From assembly GCF_030287445.1 (NCBI RefSeq), contig NZ_JASVWB010000002.1, positions 6,076,001 to 6,140,000 of the forward strand: a stretch of 64,000 bases of DNA. The letters run 5' to 3'. The translations under genes and the position numbers were made by a program. Shown piece after piece: positions 47,897-58,719 of the stretch (position 1 is its first letter; each line of letters starts with the position of its first letter). The notes beneath the pieces are model-generated. The model made no database searches. It was given only the letters and a program-made list of their open reading frames with translations, and had not been told where the DNA came from. Origin of the DNA: Streptomyces sp. ALI-76-A (GTDB lineage: Bacteria; Actinomycetota; Actinomycetes; Streptomycetales; Streptomycetaceae).

Positions 47897-50800
47897 GGGG
47901 GGCGACGGGCGATGCACGGCCTATGGACGAACGATCCGACGCGGCGGAGCCGCCGACGGCGACCCGGGCACACGGCCGCGCGCAGACGCGGTCACCACGG
48001 CGGCCGGTTCGGCGGTCATGCCGGACATCCCAGCCATCACCATCACAGCTCGCACCACCGCAGGCACAGCGGCCGCAGGAGGCACGCGCACCCGGCGCAG
48101 CGGGATCCGCGGGACCCCCGAGCGGCGCGGACCGGGAGGGCCCGGTGAGTTCGCCCCCGTCCTCCACGACCACCCTCGACTCGGTGGTGCCGGTCAGGCG
48201 CGCGCCGGGGGCGTCACCGACCCGCCCCTCGGCCGCCGGCGGCGGGTCCGGCCTGGCCCGCCAACTCCTTCTGGCCCTGGTCTGCGCGGCATACGCCATC
48301 GGTTCCGCGGTCGGCTGGGGCTCGCAGCAAGTCGCGCTGATCATGGGCGACTTCGGGCTGAGCGCCGCGGCGGGCGCCGCGGCCGTGTCCTGCTTCCTCT
48401 ACGCCCGCAACCGCCGTATCCGCTTCCGGCCCGCCTGGATGCTGTTCGGCCTCTCCTCCACGATGGCGGCCCTCGGCAACCTGGTCTGGGGATGGTACGA
48501 GGTCGTCCTGGGAGTCGAGGTCCCGACGCCCAGCTATGCCGACCTGTTCTTCCTGTGCTTCGCGCCGCCCGCGATCGTGGGTCTGCTGGTGCTCGCCAAG
48601 CGGCCCGTGACGAAGGCGGGCTGGGTCTGCCTCGGCCTGGACGCCTGGCTGATCGGCGGCTCCCTGCTCACGCTCTCCTGGAGCCTCGCCCTGGCGCAGG
48701 CCGCCAGGTCCGAGGGGCGCAGCGTGTCCAGCGCCGCGCTCTCACTGGCGTACCCGCTGCTGGACATCGCCCTGATCAGCATGGTGCTCGCACTGCACTT
48801 CCGGCGCTCCTCGGGCAACCGCACGGCGGTGAACACCGCGATCGGCGCGCTCGCCCTGACCGTGATGTGCGACGCCCTGTTCACCTCACCGCTGCTGCAC
48901 CACAGCTACCGCTCCGGCCAACTGCTCGACGCGGGCTGGTTCGCCGGCTCGCTGCTGCTCGCGTACGCCCCCTGGGCCGCCCCGCGCTCCGGAGCCGACA
49001 CCGCCAGGCCGCAGCCACCCGGGCACACGCGCGTGGTACGCGGCCACCTGCCCGGACAGCACATCGCCCCGCACCACCACCCGCCCGCGCCGGGAGGGGA
49101 TCACAGCCGGTATCCGGCCGCCCGGCCGATCGCGGGTTCGCTGGCCGCCCTCACGCCCTATCTCGCCGCCGCCGTCTGCACCCTGGGCATCCTCTACAAC
49201 GTCCTCAACGGCCGCAGCGTCGACCGTGTGGTGCTCCTGACCGGCGGCACCGTGGTGCTCGCCCTCGTGGTGCGCCAGGGCATCATGCTGCTCGACAACA
49301 TCACCCTCACCCAGGAACTGGCGCAGAAGGAGAACCACTTCCGCTCCCTGGTGCAGGGCTCCAGCGACGTCATCATGATCGCCGCGCCCAACGGCATCCT
49401 CCGCTACGTCTCCCCGGCCGCCGCAGGGGTCTACGGACGCCCGGCGGAGGAACTCGTCGGGACGGAACTGGCCGCGCTCATCCACCCGGAGGACCTGGGC
49501 TGCGTGGTGCACGAGGTCCGCCGCTTCCTCGCCGCCAGCCCCCAGGAGGAACCCACCACCCGCATCGAATGCCGCTTCCGCTCCGGCGACGACGGCTGGC
49601 TCAACGTCGAGTCCACCGTCAACCGGCATCACGGCGGCCTCATCTTCAACAGCCGGGACGTGACCGAACGGGTGCGCCTCCAGGCGCAGCTCCAGCACAA
49701 CGCCGAGCACGACCCGCTGACCGACCTGCCCAACCGCGCCCTGTTCACCCGGCGCGTCCAGCAGGCCCTGTCCGGCCGCCGCTCCTCCGACCGGGGCGCC
49801 GCCCTGCGCGGCACGGCCGTCCTCTTCATCGACCTCGACGGCTTCAAGGCCGTCAACGACACGATCGGGCACCAGGCCGGGGACGAACTGCTCGTCCAGG
49901 CCGCCCGCAGACTCCAGGACGCGGTCCGGCACGGGGACACGGCCTCCCGTCTCGGCGGCGACGAGTTCGCGGCCCTGATCGTCGGCGACGGCACCCGTGA
50001 CCGGGCCGCCCGTGAACGCCACATACTGGAGCTCGCCGAACGCCTCAGGACCACGCTCTCGCAGCCGTACCTCATCGACGGCAACGATGTCCGGGTCAAC
50101 GCGTCCATCGGCGTCGCCTTCGCCGAACCGGGCCTCGGCGCGGGCGAACTGCTGCGCAACGCCGACCTGGCGATGTACCGCGCCAAGGCGGGCGGCAAGG
50201 GCCGCGTCGAGCTGTACGCCCCCCAGATGCAGCAGGACGTCGTACGGAAGGCGGAGCTGGCCACGCGGCTGCGTGCCGCGCTGAACGACGGCGAGTTCAC
50301 GCTGCTGCACCAGCCGGTGGTGTGCCTCGGGGACGGCCGGATCGCATCGGTGTGCGCCCAGGCGCGCTGGCGCTCCTCCCAGGGCGTGCTGTTCACACCC
50401 GCGGAGTTCCTGCGGGTGGCCGAGGACAGCGACAAGACCGCCGAGCTGGGCCGCTGGATGCTGGAGAAGGCCGTGGAACAGGCCGCCGAGCGGGCCGCGA
50501 CCGGGCTGGCCGTACCGGTGGCGGTCCGGATGGGCGCACGTCGGCTGCTGGACCGCTCGATGCCGCTCAGCTCGATAGAGGCCCTGCTGACCCGGCACGG
50601 GCTGCCGTCCGGGTCCCTGGTGATCGAGCTGTCCGACCTCGATCCCCGGGTCCCCATGGAGGAGCTGGAGCGCCGGCTGAGCGCGCTGCGCAGGCTGGGC
50701 GTCCGGATCGCCCTGGACGGCTTCGGCACGGGATACGCGGCCATCACGGCCCTGCGGCGGCTCCCCGTCGACGTACTGAGACTCGACCGCGGTCTGGTCG

Positions 50801-51150
50801 AGGGCGTCGTCGAGTCCGCGCGGCTGCACAAGATCACCAGCGGGCTGCTGCGCATCGCCGGCGATCTCGGGCTGCGGTCCGTCGCGGACGGCGTGGACCT
50901 TCCGGAGCAGGTCGTGGCGCTGCGCGCGATGGGCTGCACGCACGGGCAGGGCATGGCGTTCTCGGGTCCGCTGGACGAGTACCGGCTGCGCCGGGCCCTG
51001 AGTTCCGGCCGCTATCCGGTGCCGCACGGCCCGGCCGAGCCCGCGTTCGCGGGTGGCGGCGCGGGGGTGTACACCAGTGGCGTGCCCGCGGTGCTCGGCG
51101 GCGGGACGGCCCTGCGCTCACATAATGAGACTCCCGTCCCACCCACTTGA
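47893..51150 (+). CDS. Membrane GGDEF protein with degenerate EAL domain
   Basis: A 1085-residue protein: Pro/Ala/Arg-rich disordered N-terminus (~115 residues), six to eight membrane helices to ~residue 380, another hydrophobic stretch near 420-460, a PAS domain (~470-580, [20 protein letters not shown]), GGDEF ([15 protein letters not shown] at 688-692) and a C-terminal EAL. The cyclase motif is intact. The EAL is not: the EAL motif position reads VCAQARW, DDFGTGYSS is DGFGTGYAA, and EGVE is DGVD, so it should lack phosphodiesterase activity. GTG at 47893 is used because it couples to the short upstream ORF; ATG at 47923 is the alternative. It belongs to the Cdg set of streptomycete c-di-GMP proteins. 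Confidence 0.88.
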   Translation: MRGATGDARPMDERSDAAEPPTATRAHGRAQTRSPRRPVRRSCRTSQPSPSQLAPPQAQRPQEARAPGAAGSAGPPSGADREGPVSSPPSSTTTLDSVVPVRRAPGASPTRPSAAGGGSGLARQLLLALVCAAYAIGSAVGWGSQQVALIMGDFGLSAAAGAAAVSCFLYARNRRIRFRPAWMLFGLSSTMAALGNLVWGWYEVVLGVEVPTPSYADLFFLCFAPPAIVGLLVLAKRPVTKAGWVCLGLDAWLIGGSLLTLSWSLALAQAARSEGRSVSSAALSLAYPLLDIALISMVLALHFRRSSGNRTAVNTAIGALALTVMCDALFTSPLLHHSYRSGQLLDAGWFAGSLLLAYAPWAAPRSGADTARPQPPGHTRVVRGHLPGQHIAPHHHPPAPGGDHSRYPAARPIAGSLAALTPYLAAAVCTLGILYNVLNGRSVDRVVLLTGGTVVLALVVRQGIMLLDNITLTQELAQKENHFRSLVQGSSDVIMIAAPNGILRYVSPAAAGVYGRPAEELVGTELAALIHPEDLGCVVHEVRRFLAASPQEEPTTRIECRFRSGDDGWLNVESTVNRHHGGLIFNSRDVTERVRLQAQLQHNAEHDPLTDLPNRALFTRRVQQALSGRRSSDRGAALRGTAVLFIDLDGFKAVNDTIGHQAGDELLVQAARRLQDAVRHGDTASRLGGDEFAALIVGDGTRDRAARERHILELAERLRTTLSQPYLIDGNDVRVNASIGVAFAEPGLGAGELLRNADLAMYRAKAGGKGRVELYAPQMQQDVVRKAELATRLRAALNDGEFTLLHQPVVCLGDGRIASVCAQARWRSSQGVLFTPAEFLRVAEDSDKTAELGRWMLEKAVEQAAERAATGLAVPVAVRMGARRLLDRSMPLSSIEALLTRHGLPSGSLVIELSDLDPRVPMEELERRLSALRRLGVRIALDGFGTGYAAITALRRLPVDVLRLDRGLVEGVVESARLHKITSGLLRIAGDLGLRSVADGVDLPEQVVALRAMGCTHGQGMAFSGPLDEYRLRRALSSGRYPVPHGPAEPAFAGGGAGVYTSGVPAVLGGGTALRSHNETPVPPT
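51121..51126 (+). promoter_or_regulatory. Candidate -10 box for the ilvB leader
   Basis: CATAAT, a near-consensus -10 hexamer, lies within the last codons of the upstream gene, about 57 bases before the leader ATG. No good -35 is present at 17 bases (GCGGCG), so strength or activator dependence is uncertain. Confidence 0.35.
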
Positions 51151-51183
51151 CAGTGGGTGTGTGCCGGGGGGAGGGTCAGTGCC

Positions 51184-51225
51184 ATGCGCACCCGAATTCT
51201 CGTACTTGGAAAGCGCGTCGGCTGA
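51184..51225 (+). CDS. ilvB leader peptide (branched-chain attenuator)
   Basis: A 13-residue leader peptide, [13 protein letters not shown], with ATG at 51184 and stop TGA at 51223. It has a strong GGGAGGG ribosome site at 9 bases. Residues 5-8 are Ile-Leu-Val-Leu, with another Val at 12: exactly the amino acids the operon makes. Stalling there when their tRNAs are uncharged should prevent the downstream terminator. Attenuation of ilvBNC by such a peptide is known in Corynebacterium glutamicum and predicted for streptomycetes. Confidence 0.9.
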   Translation: MRTRILVLGKRVG

Positions 51226-51280
51226 CGCTGGTGATGTCCGGACGGACCCGGCACCTCCCAGCGACTCCACCCGGCGCGCT

Positions 51281-51314
51281 CCCCTCGCTTGCCTTATGGC
51301 ACGAGGGGTTTTTT
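51281..51314 (+). terminator. Attenuator terminator before ilvB
   Basis: CCCCTCG pairs with CGAGGGG and, inside it, TGCC with GGCA around a TTA(T) loop; six T residues follow (51309-51314). It is the only terminator in the window with a full T tract. It lies 55 bases after the leader stop and ~80 bases before ilvB. The competing antiterminator would use the 51226-51280 sequence; I could not settle its pairing by eye. Confidence 0.9.
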
Positions 51315-51394
51315 GTTGCACGGACACCGTCCGCGCAACAGACGAACACCGCGCAAACCTCGCAAAAACCCTCAGCATCGAGAAGAGAATGCCG

Positions 51395-53257
51395 ATGACC
51401 GAGCAGGCCACCGGGGCCCATCACCCGCAGCCGCGGCCCCGATCCGGAGGACAGTCCGCCCCCGAGCACGTCACGGGCGCGCAGTCCCTCATCCGCTCTC
51501 TCGAGGAGGTCGGCGCCGACACGGTATTCGGTATCCCCGGTGGTGCGATCCTCCCGGCCTACGACCCGCTGATGGACTCCACCCGGGTGCGCCACGTCCT
51601 GGTCCGGCACGAGCAGGGCGCCGGCCACGCGGCCACCGGCTACGCGCAGGCCACCGGCAAGGTGGGCGTCTGCATGGCGACCTCGGGTCCCGGCGCGACG
51701 AACCTGGTGACGCCGATCGCGGACGCCCACATGGACTCGGTGCCGCTGGTCGCGATCACCGGGCAGGTGGCCTCGAAGGCGATCGGCACGGACGCCTTCC
51801 AGGAGGCGGACATCGTCGGCATCACCATGCCGATCACCAAGCACAACTTCCTGGTCACCAAGGCCGAGGACATCCCCCGGGTGATCGCGCAGGCGTTCCA
51901 CATCGCCGCCACCGGCCGCCCCGGCCCGGTCCTCGTCGACATCGCCAAGGACGCCCTCCAGGCGCGGACCGTCTTCTCCTGGCCGCCGGTCATGGACCTG
52001 CCCGGCTACCGTCCGGTCACCAAGCCGCACGCGAAGCAGATCCGCGAGGCGGCCAAGCTGATCACCTCCGCGAAGCGCCCCGTCCTCTACGTCGGCGGCG
52101 GCGTCCTGAAGGCCCGGGCCACCGCCGAGCTGAAGGTCCTCGCGGAACTCACCGGAGCGCCCGTCACCACCACCCTGATGGCGCTCGGCGCATTCCCCGA
52201 CAGCCACCCGCTGCACGTGGGAATGCCGGGCATGCACGGTGCGGTCACCGCCGTCACCGCGCTGCAGAAGGCCGACCTGATCGTCGCCCTCGGAGCCCGC
52301 TTCGACGACCGCGTCACCGGCAAGCTGGACAGCTTCGCACCCAACGCCAGGATCGTCCACGCCGACATCGACCCGGCGGAGATCGGCAAGAACCGCGCCG
52401 CCGACGTGCCGATCGTCGGGGACGCCCGCGAGGTCCTCGCCGACCTGGTCCAGGCGGTGCAGAAGGAGCACAGCGAGGGTCAGCAGGGCGAGGCCGCCAG
52501 GTCCCGGTACGCGGCCTGGTGGAAGGACCTCAACCGCTGGCGCGAGACGTACCCGCTGGGCTACGACCAGCCGGACAACGGCTCGCTCTCGCCGCAGCAG
52601 GTCATCGAGCGCATCGGGCAGCTCGCGCCGCAGGGCACGATCTTCGCGGCGGGCGTCGGCCAGCACCAGATGTGGGCCGCGCACTACATCCAGTACGAGA
52701 AGCCCGCGACCTGGCTGAACTCCGGCGGCGCCGGGACGATGGGCTACGCGGTCCCGGCCGCGATGGGCGCCAAGGCCGGAGCCCCGGGCCAGACGGTCTG
52801 GGCGATCGACGGCGACGGCTGCTTCCAGATGACCAATCAGGAGCTCACCACCTGCGCCCTGAACAACATCCCGATCAAGGTCGCCATCATCAACAACGGC
52901 GCCCTCGGGATGGTCCGCCAGTGGCAGACCCTCTTCTACAACCAGCGCTACTCCAACACCGTGCTGCACAGCGGCCCGGAGGCGGACGGCAAGCAGCCCA
53001 GCGCCGGCACCCGCGTCCCCGACTTCGTGAAGCTGTCGGAGGCCATGGGCTGCTACGCGATCCGCTGCGAGTCCCCGGAGGACCTCGACAAGGTCATCGA
53101 GGAGGCGAACTCGATCAACGACCGCCCGGTCGTCGTCGACTTCATCGTCCACGAGGACGCGATGGTGTGGCCGATGGTCGCCGCAGGCACCTCCAACGAC
53201 GAGATCATGGCCGCCCGGGACGTCCGCCCCGACTTCGGCGACAACGAAGACGACTGA
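51395..53257 (+). CDS. ilvB: Acetolactate synthase, large catalytic subunit
   Basis: A 620-residue TDP-dependent enzyme making acetolactate or acetohydroxybutyrate, first common step to valine, leucine and isoleucine. The activating Glu is in [15 protein letters not shown]; the TDP motif is [34 protein letters not shown] is the C-terminal TDP part. The N-terminal domain is preceded by ~28 polar residues. ATG at 51395 is chosen because AGAAGAG lies 7 bases upstream; ATG at 51389 is 1 base from it. The gene is under the attenuator and ends 20 bases before ilvN. Confidence 0.96.
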   Translation: MTEQATGAHHPQPRPRSGGQSAPEHVTGAQSLIRSLEEVGADTVFGIPGGAILPAYDPLMDSTRVRHVLVRHEQGAGHAATGYAQATGKVGVCMATSGPGATNLVTPIADAHMDSVPLVAITGQVASKAIGTDAFQEADIVGITMPITKHNFLVTKAEDIPRVIAQAFHIAATGRPGPVLVDIAKDALQARTVFSWPPVMDLPGYRPVTKPHAKQIREAAKLITSAKRPVLYVGGGVLKARATAELKVLAELTGAPVTTTLMALGAFPDSHPLHVGMPGMHGAVTAVTALQKADLIVALGARFDDRVTGKLDSFAPNARIVHADIDPAEIGKNRAADVPIVGDAREVLADLVQAVQKEHSEGQQGEAARSRYAAWWKDLNRWRETYPLGYDQPDNGSLSPQQVIERIGQLAPQGTIFAAGVGQHQMWAAHYIQYEKPATWLNSGGAGTMGYAVPAAMGAKAGAPGQTVWAIDGDGCFQMTNQELTTCALNNIPIKVAIINNGALGMVRQWQTLFYNQRYSNTVLHSGPEADGKQPSAGTRVPDFVKLSEAMGCYAIRCESPEDLDKVIEEANSINDRPVVVDFIVHEDAMVWPMVAAGTSNDEIMAARDVRPDFGDNEDD

Positions 53258-53277
53258 GCGAGGAAGACCCAAGAGAC

Positions 53278-53802
53278 ATGTCCAAGCACACGCTCTCCGT
53301 CCTGGTGGAGAACACGCCCGGAATCCTCGCCCGGATCGCCGCCCTGTTCTCCCGCCGCGGTTTCAACATCGACTCGCTCGCCGTCGGTGTCACCGAGCAC
53401 CCCGACATCTCCCGCATCACCATCGTCGTGGGGGTCGAGGACCTGCCGCTGGAACAGGTGACCAAGCAGCTCAACAAGCTCGTCAACGTGCTGAAGATCG
53501 TCGAACTGGAGCCGGGTTCGGCCGTTCAGCGCGAACTCGTTCTGGTGAAGGTGCGCGCCGACAACGAGACGCGCTCGCAGATCGTCGAGATCGTCCAGCT
53601 GTTCCGCGCCAAGACGGTCGACGTCTCCCCGGAGGCCGTCACCATCGAGGCGACCGGCTCCAGTGACAAGCTGGAGGCGATGCTGAAGATGCTCGAGCCG
53701 TACGGCATCAAGGAGCTAGTGCAGTCCGGCACCATCGCGATCGGGCGCGGTGCCCGTTCCATCACGGACCGGTCGCTGCGCGCCCTGGACCGCTCGGCGT
53801 AA
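53278..53802 (+). CDS. ilvN: Acetolactate synthase, small regulatory subunit
   Basis: A 174-residue regulatory subunit with an ACT domain (SVLVENTPGILARIAALFSRRG, then SLAVGVTEHPDISRI) that binds valine for feedback inhibition of IlvB. The C-terminal half activates the large subunit. The ATG at 53278 follows an AAGAGAC site. It is the second gene of ilvB-ilvN-ilvC. A hairpin of 10 bp (53822-53849) lies between it and ilvC. Also called ilvH. Confidence 0.95.
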   Translation: MSKHTLSVLVENTPGILARIAALFSRRGFNIDSLAVGVTEHPDISRITIVVGVEDLPLEQVTKQLNKLVNVLKIVELEPGSAVQRELVLVKVRADNETRSQIVEIVQLFRAKTVDVSPEAVTIEATGSSDKLEAMLKMLEPYGIKELVQSGTIAIGRGARSITDRSLRALDRSA

Positions 53803-54933
<1,131 letters not shown>

Positions 54934-54939
54934 CGTCAT

Positions 54940-54971
54940 GGTCCGGCCGTGGCGTCCGTCGCGGCCGGACC
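54940..54971 (+). terminator. Terminator of ilvC
   Basis: GGTCCGGCCG and CGGCCGGACC form a 10-bp stem with a TGGCGTCCGTCG loop, beginning 7 bases after the ilvC stop. The 175-base stretch from here to serA shows a GC-poor patch (ACTACACTGCCGTACTACAT near 55022-55041) that may hold the serA promoter. Confidence 0.75.
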
Positions 54972-55146
54972 TTGCCCGTCCGGGTGATCCTTCCGTACAG
55001 GCGCGGGACGACCTCCGCCACGCCACTACACTGCCGTACTACATACGCGTCAGGCCCACAGCGTCGTGCGTCTTCCACGCGGCTAGCACCCCTCCACCGC
55101 CTGCGGCCGTCGGGACGGCCGTCCGCTTGGACTTGTGAGGACTCAC

Positions 55147-56736
55147 GTGAGCTCGAAACCTGTCGTACTCATCGCTGAAGAGCTGTCGCCCGCCACCGTG
55201 GACGCTCTGGGGCCGGACTTCGAGATCCGGCACTGCAACGGCGCGGACCGGGCCGAACTGCTCCCCGCCATCGCCGACGTCGACGCGATCCTGATCCGCT
55301 CGGCCACCAAGGTCGACGCCGAGGCCGTCGCCGCCGCCCGCAAGCTGAAGGTCGTCGCACGAGCCGGCGTCGGCCTGGACAACGTCGACGTGTCCGCCGC
55401 CACCAAGGCCGGCGTGATGGTCGTCAACGCCCCCACCTCCAACATCGTGACCGCGGCGGAGCTGGCCTGCGGTCTTCTGCTCGCCACCGCGCGCAACATT
55501 CCGCAGGCCAACGCCGCGCTCAAGAACGGCGAGTGGAAGCGGAGCAAGTACACGGGCGTGGAGCTGGCCGAGAAGACCCTCGGTGTCGTGGGTCTGGGCC
55601 GCATCGGCGCGCTCGTCGCCCAGCGCATGTCCGCGTTCGGCATGAAGGTCGTCGCCTACGACCCCTACGTGCAGCCCGCACGGGCCGCGCAGATGGGCGT
55701 CAAGGTGCTGTCGCTGGACGAGCTGCTCGAGGTCTCCGACTTCATCACCGTCCACCTGCCGAAGACCCCCGAGACGCTCGGCCTGATCGGCGACGAGGCG
55801 CTGCGCAAGGTCAAGCCCGGCGTGCGGATCGTCAACGCCGCGCGCGGCGGGATCGTCGACGAGGAGGCGCTGTACTCCGCCCTCAAGGAGGGCCGGGTGG
55901 CAGGCGCCGGTCTCGACGTGTACACGAAGGAGCCCTGCACGGACTCCCCGCTGTTCGAGTTCGACCAGGTCGTGGCCACCCCGCACCTCGGCGCGTCGAC
56001 GGACGAGGCGCAGGAGAAGGCCGGTATCGCCGTCGCCCGGTCGGTGCGGCTCGCGCTCGCCGGTGAGCTGGTCCCGGACGCGGTGAACGTCCAGGGCGGC
56101 GTCATCGCCGAGGACGTCAAGCCGGGCCTGCCGCTCGCCGAGCGCCTGGGCCGGATCTTCACCGCGCTCGCGAGCGAGGTAGCCGTCCGTCTCGACGTCG
56201 AGGTGTACGGCGAGATCACCCAGCACGACGTGAAGGTGCTGGAGCTGTCCGCCCTCAAGGGTGTCTTCGAGGACGTCGTCGACGAGACGGTGTCGTACGT
56301 CAACGCCCCGCTGTTCGCGCAGGAGCGCGGTGTCGAGGTGCGGCTGACGACCAGCTCGGAGTCGGCCGACCACCGCAACGTGGTGACCGTGCGCGGCACG
56401 CTCGGCAGCGGCGAGGAGGTGTCGGTCTCCGGCACCCTGGCCGGCCCGAAGCACCTGCAGAAGCTGGTCGCGGTCGGTGAGTACGACGTCGACCTCGCGC
56501 TCGCCGACCACATGGTCGTCCTGCGGTACGAGGACCGTCCGGGCGTCGTCGGCACGGTGGGCCGCGTCTTCGGCGAGGCCGGTATCAACATCGCCGGTAT
56601 GCAGGTCGCCCGCGCGGCGGCCGGCGGCGAGGCGCTGGCGGTGCTGACCGTCGACGACACCGTGCCCGCCGGAGTGCTGACCGAGGTCGCCGAGGAGATC
56701 GGCGCCACGTCGGCTCGTGCGGTGAACCTGGTCTGA
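55147..56736 (+). CDS. serA: D-3-phosphoglycerate dehydrogenase
   Basis: A 529-residue enzyme committing 3-phosphoglycerate to serine synthesis. NAD motif LGVVGLGRIGALVAQRM; catalytic Arg in SATKVDAEAVAAA-adjacent region and VNAARGGIVDEEAL, Glu in LDVYTKEPC and His in TPHLGASTDEAQEK. After the ~300-residue core come the long-type intervening domain and a C-terminal ACT domain (LRYEDRPGVVGTVGRVFGE) for serine feedback. The GTG at 55147 has GAGGAC at 6 bases. A strong terminator follows. It is the source of the serine used by glyA and sdaA upstream. Confidence 0.96.
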   Translation: MSSKPVVLIAEELSPATVDALGPDFEIRHCNGADRAELLPAIADVDAILIRSATKVDAEAVAAARKLKVVARAGVGLDNVDVSAATKAGVMVVNAPTSNIVTAAELACGLLLATARNIPQANAALKNGEWKRSKYTGVELAEKTLGVVGLGRIGALVAQRMSAFGMKVVAYDPYVQPARAAQMGVKVLSLDELLEVSDFITVHLPKTPETLGLIGDEALRKVKPGVRIVNAARGGIVDEEALYSALKEGRVAGAGLDVYTKEPCTDSPLFEFDQVVATPHLGASTDEAQEKAGIAVARSVRLALAGELVPDAVNVQGGVIAEDVKPGLPLAERLGRIFTALASEVAVRLDVEVYGEITQHDVKVLELSALKGVFEDVVDETVSYVNAPLFAQERGVEVRLTTSSESADHRNVVTVRGTLGSGEEVSVSGTLAGPKHLQKLVAVGEYDVDLALADHMVVLRYEDRPGVVGTVGRVFGEAGINIAGMQVARAAAGGEALAVLTVDDTVPAGVLTEVAEEIGATSARAVNLV

Positions 56737-56788
56737 GGCGCGGCGTCCGGGGGCCGCTCCCGGACGCTGTCGCCCCGCATGCCGTCCT

Positions 56789-56830
56789 GAACGCCGGACG
56801 GGCCGGTTGCTGCCGGCCCGTCCGGCGTTC
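56789..56830 (+). terminator. Terminator of serA
   Basis: GAACGCCGGACGGGCCGG and its complement form an 18-bp stem around TTGCTG. It has the dispersed AACGCCGGACGGGC core that also appears at 26268. It can also end leftward reading from the 56866 relic. Confidence 0.85.
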
Positions 56831-56865
56831 TGGTGTTCTCGCGCGCTCCCGGTTCGCGTTCCGTC

Positions 56866-57009
56866 TCAGACCGCCGCCTTCTCCGGTCCCGGCGCCTCCT
56901 CGCGCACCTCGACGCCCCGCAGCGTCACCGCCGCCGGCCCCGCCGCCCCGGCGAGGACCACCGCCCCGGCGACGGCCGCTCCCTGCATCCCGCCGGTGAA
57001 CGCCTCCCG
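56866..57009 (-). pseudogene. Relic: C-terminus of an MFS efflux transporter
   Basis: On the minus strand a frame ending at the TGA 56866-56868 reads REAFTGGMQGAAVAGAVVL, then a helix and AAVTLRGVEVREEAP. This is the last membrane helix and tail of a DHA2-type drug efflux protein. Nothing of the remaining ~400 residues is present. It is joined directly at about 57009 to the fragment of an unrelated gene. It cannot be expressed as a transporter. Confidence 0.55.
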
Positions 57010-57209
57010 CGGTCGCCGTACGAGGGGGCGAGGCCGACCCGGTCGAGGAGTCCGGCCACCCGGGCGGGGTCGTCGGCGGCGGTCCAGCGGCCCTGCGCCT
57101 TCAGCGGTGCCACCGCGTCACGGGTGCGGTGCCGGGGGCCGAAGGAGCCGTAGCGGTCCTGGAAGACGGGCCGCACGCGTGGCCGGAAGGGGCGGAGTTC
57201 GCGCTCCGG
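57010..57209 (-). pseudogene. Relic: middle of a dipeptide ABC transporter ATPase
   Basis: The frame 57209 to 57010 on the minus strand reads RELRPFRPRVRPVFQDRYGS, then SFGPRHRTRDAVAPL and DDPARVAGLLDRVGLAPSY. In DppF/OppF proteins this is the segment between Walker A and the signature (consensus ..RRRVQPVFQDPYGSLDPR..LLDRVGL). The Walker A end, signature and Walker B are missing. The Q-loop Q25 is kept, but one residue is missing near AVAxPL. It ends at the junction with the MFS relic. Confidence 0.6.
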
Positions 57210-57275
57210 CTGGGTGGTCGACTCCTGCCCCACGAAACGACCCCGACAGTCACCCCGGAGGGCGTGCGCGGGCGG

Positions 57276-58538
57276 TCACAGCCGTGCCCCTTTCAGCGCC
57301 ATGTGCAGCAGCAGGCGGTCCTCGCCGTCGTCGAGATCGAGGCCGGTGAGCTTCTCCACGCGGGAGAGGCGGTAGTACAGGGTCTGCCGGTGGATGCCCA
57401 GTTCGGCCGCCGTGCGGGCTGCCTGGCCGGCGCGGTCGAGGTAGACCTCGGCGGTGCGGGCCAGTTCGCGGTGCGCGGGGGAGAGGAGGGCCTGGACGGC
57501 GGGGTCGGGGTCCGGGTGCGGGGGCAGGGCGGCCAGCAGCCGGTACGGGCCGATGGACGCCCACGCGGCGACCGGCCCGAACCGCGGTTCGGCCAGGGCG
57601 GCACGGGCGGCGGCGGAGGCCTGGCGCCAGGCGGTGCCCAGCTCGGCGAGACCGGTGCGGGGGAGGGAGACACCGGCGGCGGGGCCGGAGGGTGTCCGGG
57701 AGGACGGCGGCCCGGAGCCGGTGGCGGTGCCCGGAGCCGGCGGACTGTCGCCGGGGCCCGCCCCGCTCTCCTCCCGCGCCCGCTCCAGCAGCCGGCCCGC
57801 CGCCGAGGTCGCCGGTGTCAGGGTGTCCGCCGAGCGCAGGCGCATCAGCAGGGCGAGGGAGTGGGCCGTCGTGTCCCACGGGAGCAGGCAGAGGGCCGTC
57901 GCGCCCGGCACCGTGCGGACCGACGGGGCGTCCTCCGGGGCGGCCGAGGGCCAGGGGGTCACGCAGACCACCGCGTGCACGGTGTCCGCGCGCGGGCCGA
58001 GCGCGGTACGGAGTTCGGCGACGGCCATGTCCCGCTGCCAGTCGCGCTCGGCGGTGAGGACCGCGCGCAGTTCCCGCGAGAGGTCCGCCCCGTGCTGCGC
58101 CTCGTCCGCGAGCAGCGCGCCGACGCGGGCCGTCACCTCCATCGCCGCCGCCAGCTGCCGGGCGGTGGGGCCGGGATCGTCGTCCAGGAGCCAGACGTAC
58201 CCGAGGGCGACCCCCCGGTGCCGGACGGGGAGGCAGACCCGGCCGCGGTACACCCCCGCCTCCGGAGCCGGCGGGATGCGGACCGGGCCGGTCGCCCGGG
58301 TGATGCCGAAGCCCTCGAACCACGCGCGGACGGCCGCCGTCGAGCGGCGGGTCAGGATCGAGCGGGTGCGCACCGGGTCCAGCGCCGCGGCGTCCAGCTC
58401 GCCCTCGCTGTCGTACGCCCCGAAGGCGAGCAGTTCGAAGTCCCGGTTCTCCAGGGTCGCCGGGGCGCCGAGAAGCTCCGAGATCTCGTCGACCAGCTCC
58501 TGGTAGTCGCCCTTGTGGTCCCTGTAGTCCGACGTCAC
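57276..58538 (-). CDS. PucR-family transcriptional regulator of proline catabolism (predicted)
   Basis: A 420-residue regulator. The C-terminal PucR HTH (HTH_30) reads [20 protein letters not shown], then [20 protein letters not shown]. The N-terminal region is a sensory domain with [20 protein letters not shown] and a GAF-like [14 protein letters not shown] stretch; a Ser/Pro/Gly-rich linker (residues ~260-310) separates them. GTG at 58538 is chosen ([15 protein letters not shown]); the ATG at 58577 is a possible longer start. It is divergent from proline dehydrogenase with 181 bases between, so control of proline use is inferred. Confidence 0.85.
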   Translation of the reverse strand: MTSDYRDHKGDYQELVDEISELLGAPATLENRDFELLAFGAYDSEGELDAAALDPVRTRSILTRRSTAAVRAWFEGFGITRATGPVRIPPAPEAGVYRGRVCLPVRHRGVALGYVWLLDDDPGPTARQLAAAMEVTARVGALLADEAQHGADLSRELRAVLTAERDWQRDMAVAELRTALGPRADTVHAVVCVTPWPSAAPEDAPSVRTVPGATALCLLPWDTTAHSLALLMRLRSADTLTPATSAAGRLLERAREESGAGPGDSPPAPGTATGSGPPSSRTPSGPAAGVSLPRTGLAELGTAWRQASAAARAALAEPRFGPVAAWASIGPYRLLAALPPHPDPDPAVQALLSPAHRELARTAEVYLDRAGQAARTAAELGIHRQTLYYRLSRVEKLTGLDLDDGEDRLLLHMALKGARL

Positions 58539-58605
58539 CCGGGCATTGTCCCGCAGTTCCGGGCGGTCTTCATACATCTGTCTGAGATCTGCGGCACGGA
58601 TGCGT

Positions 58606-58615
58606 GACAGCTGTC
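58606..58615. promoter_or_regulatory. Candidate operator between the PucR gene and proline dehydrogenase
   Basis: GACAGCTGTC is a perfect 10-bp palindrome in the divergent gap 58539-58719. A CACGG and CCGTG hairpin also lies in the 5' leader of the proline dehydrogenase gene at about 58650-58666. Either could be the regulator site; only the palindrome is listed. Confidence 0.4.
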
Positions 58616-58719
58616 GATGGCCGACGATCGGAGGGATCCTTAGGTTTCACGGTGGTTCTCCGTGCCGCTCCCCGCCAGAGGGGATCGGCCTCGTCCGGGT
58701 TGGTATGTGGAGGTGCCCC

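Noticed and set aside
51147..51152. TTGACA as the -35 of the ilvB promoter
   Set aside because: It is perfect, but no AT-rich -10 occurs 16-19 bases downstream, where the sequence is GGGGGGAGGG.
56737..57275. A functional transporter gene between serA and the PucR gene
   Set aside because: Only two unrelated fragments in different frames are present, with no Walker A or start site; it is a relic.
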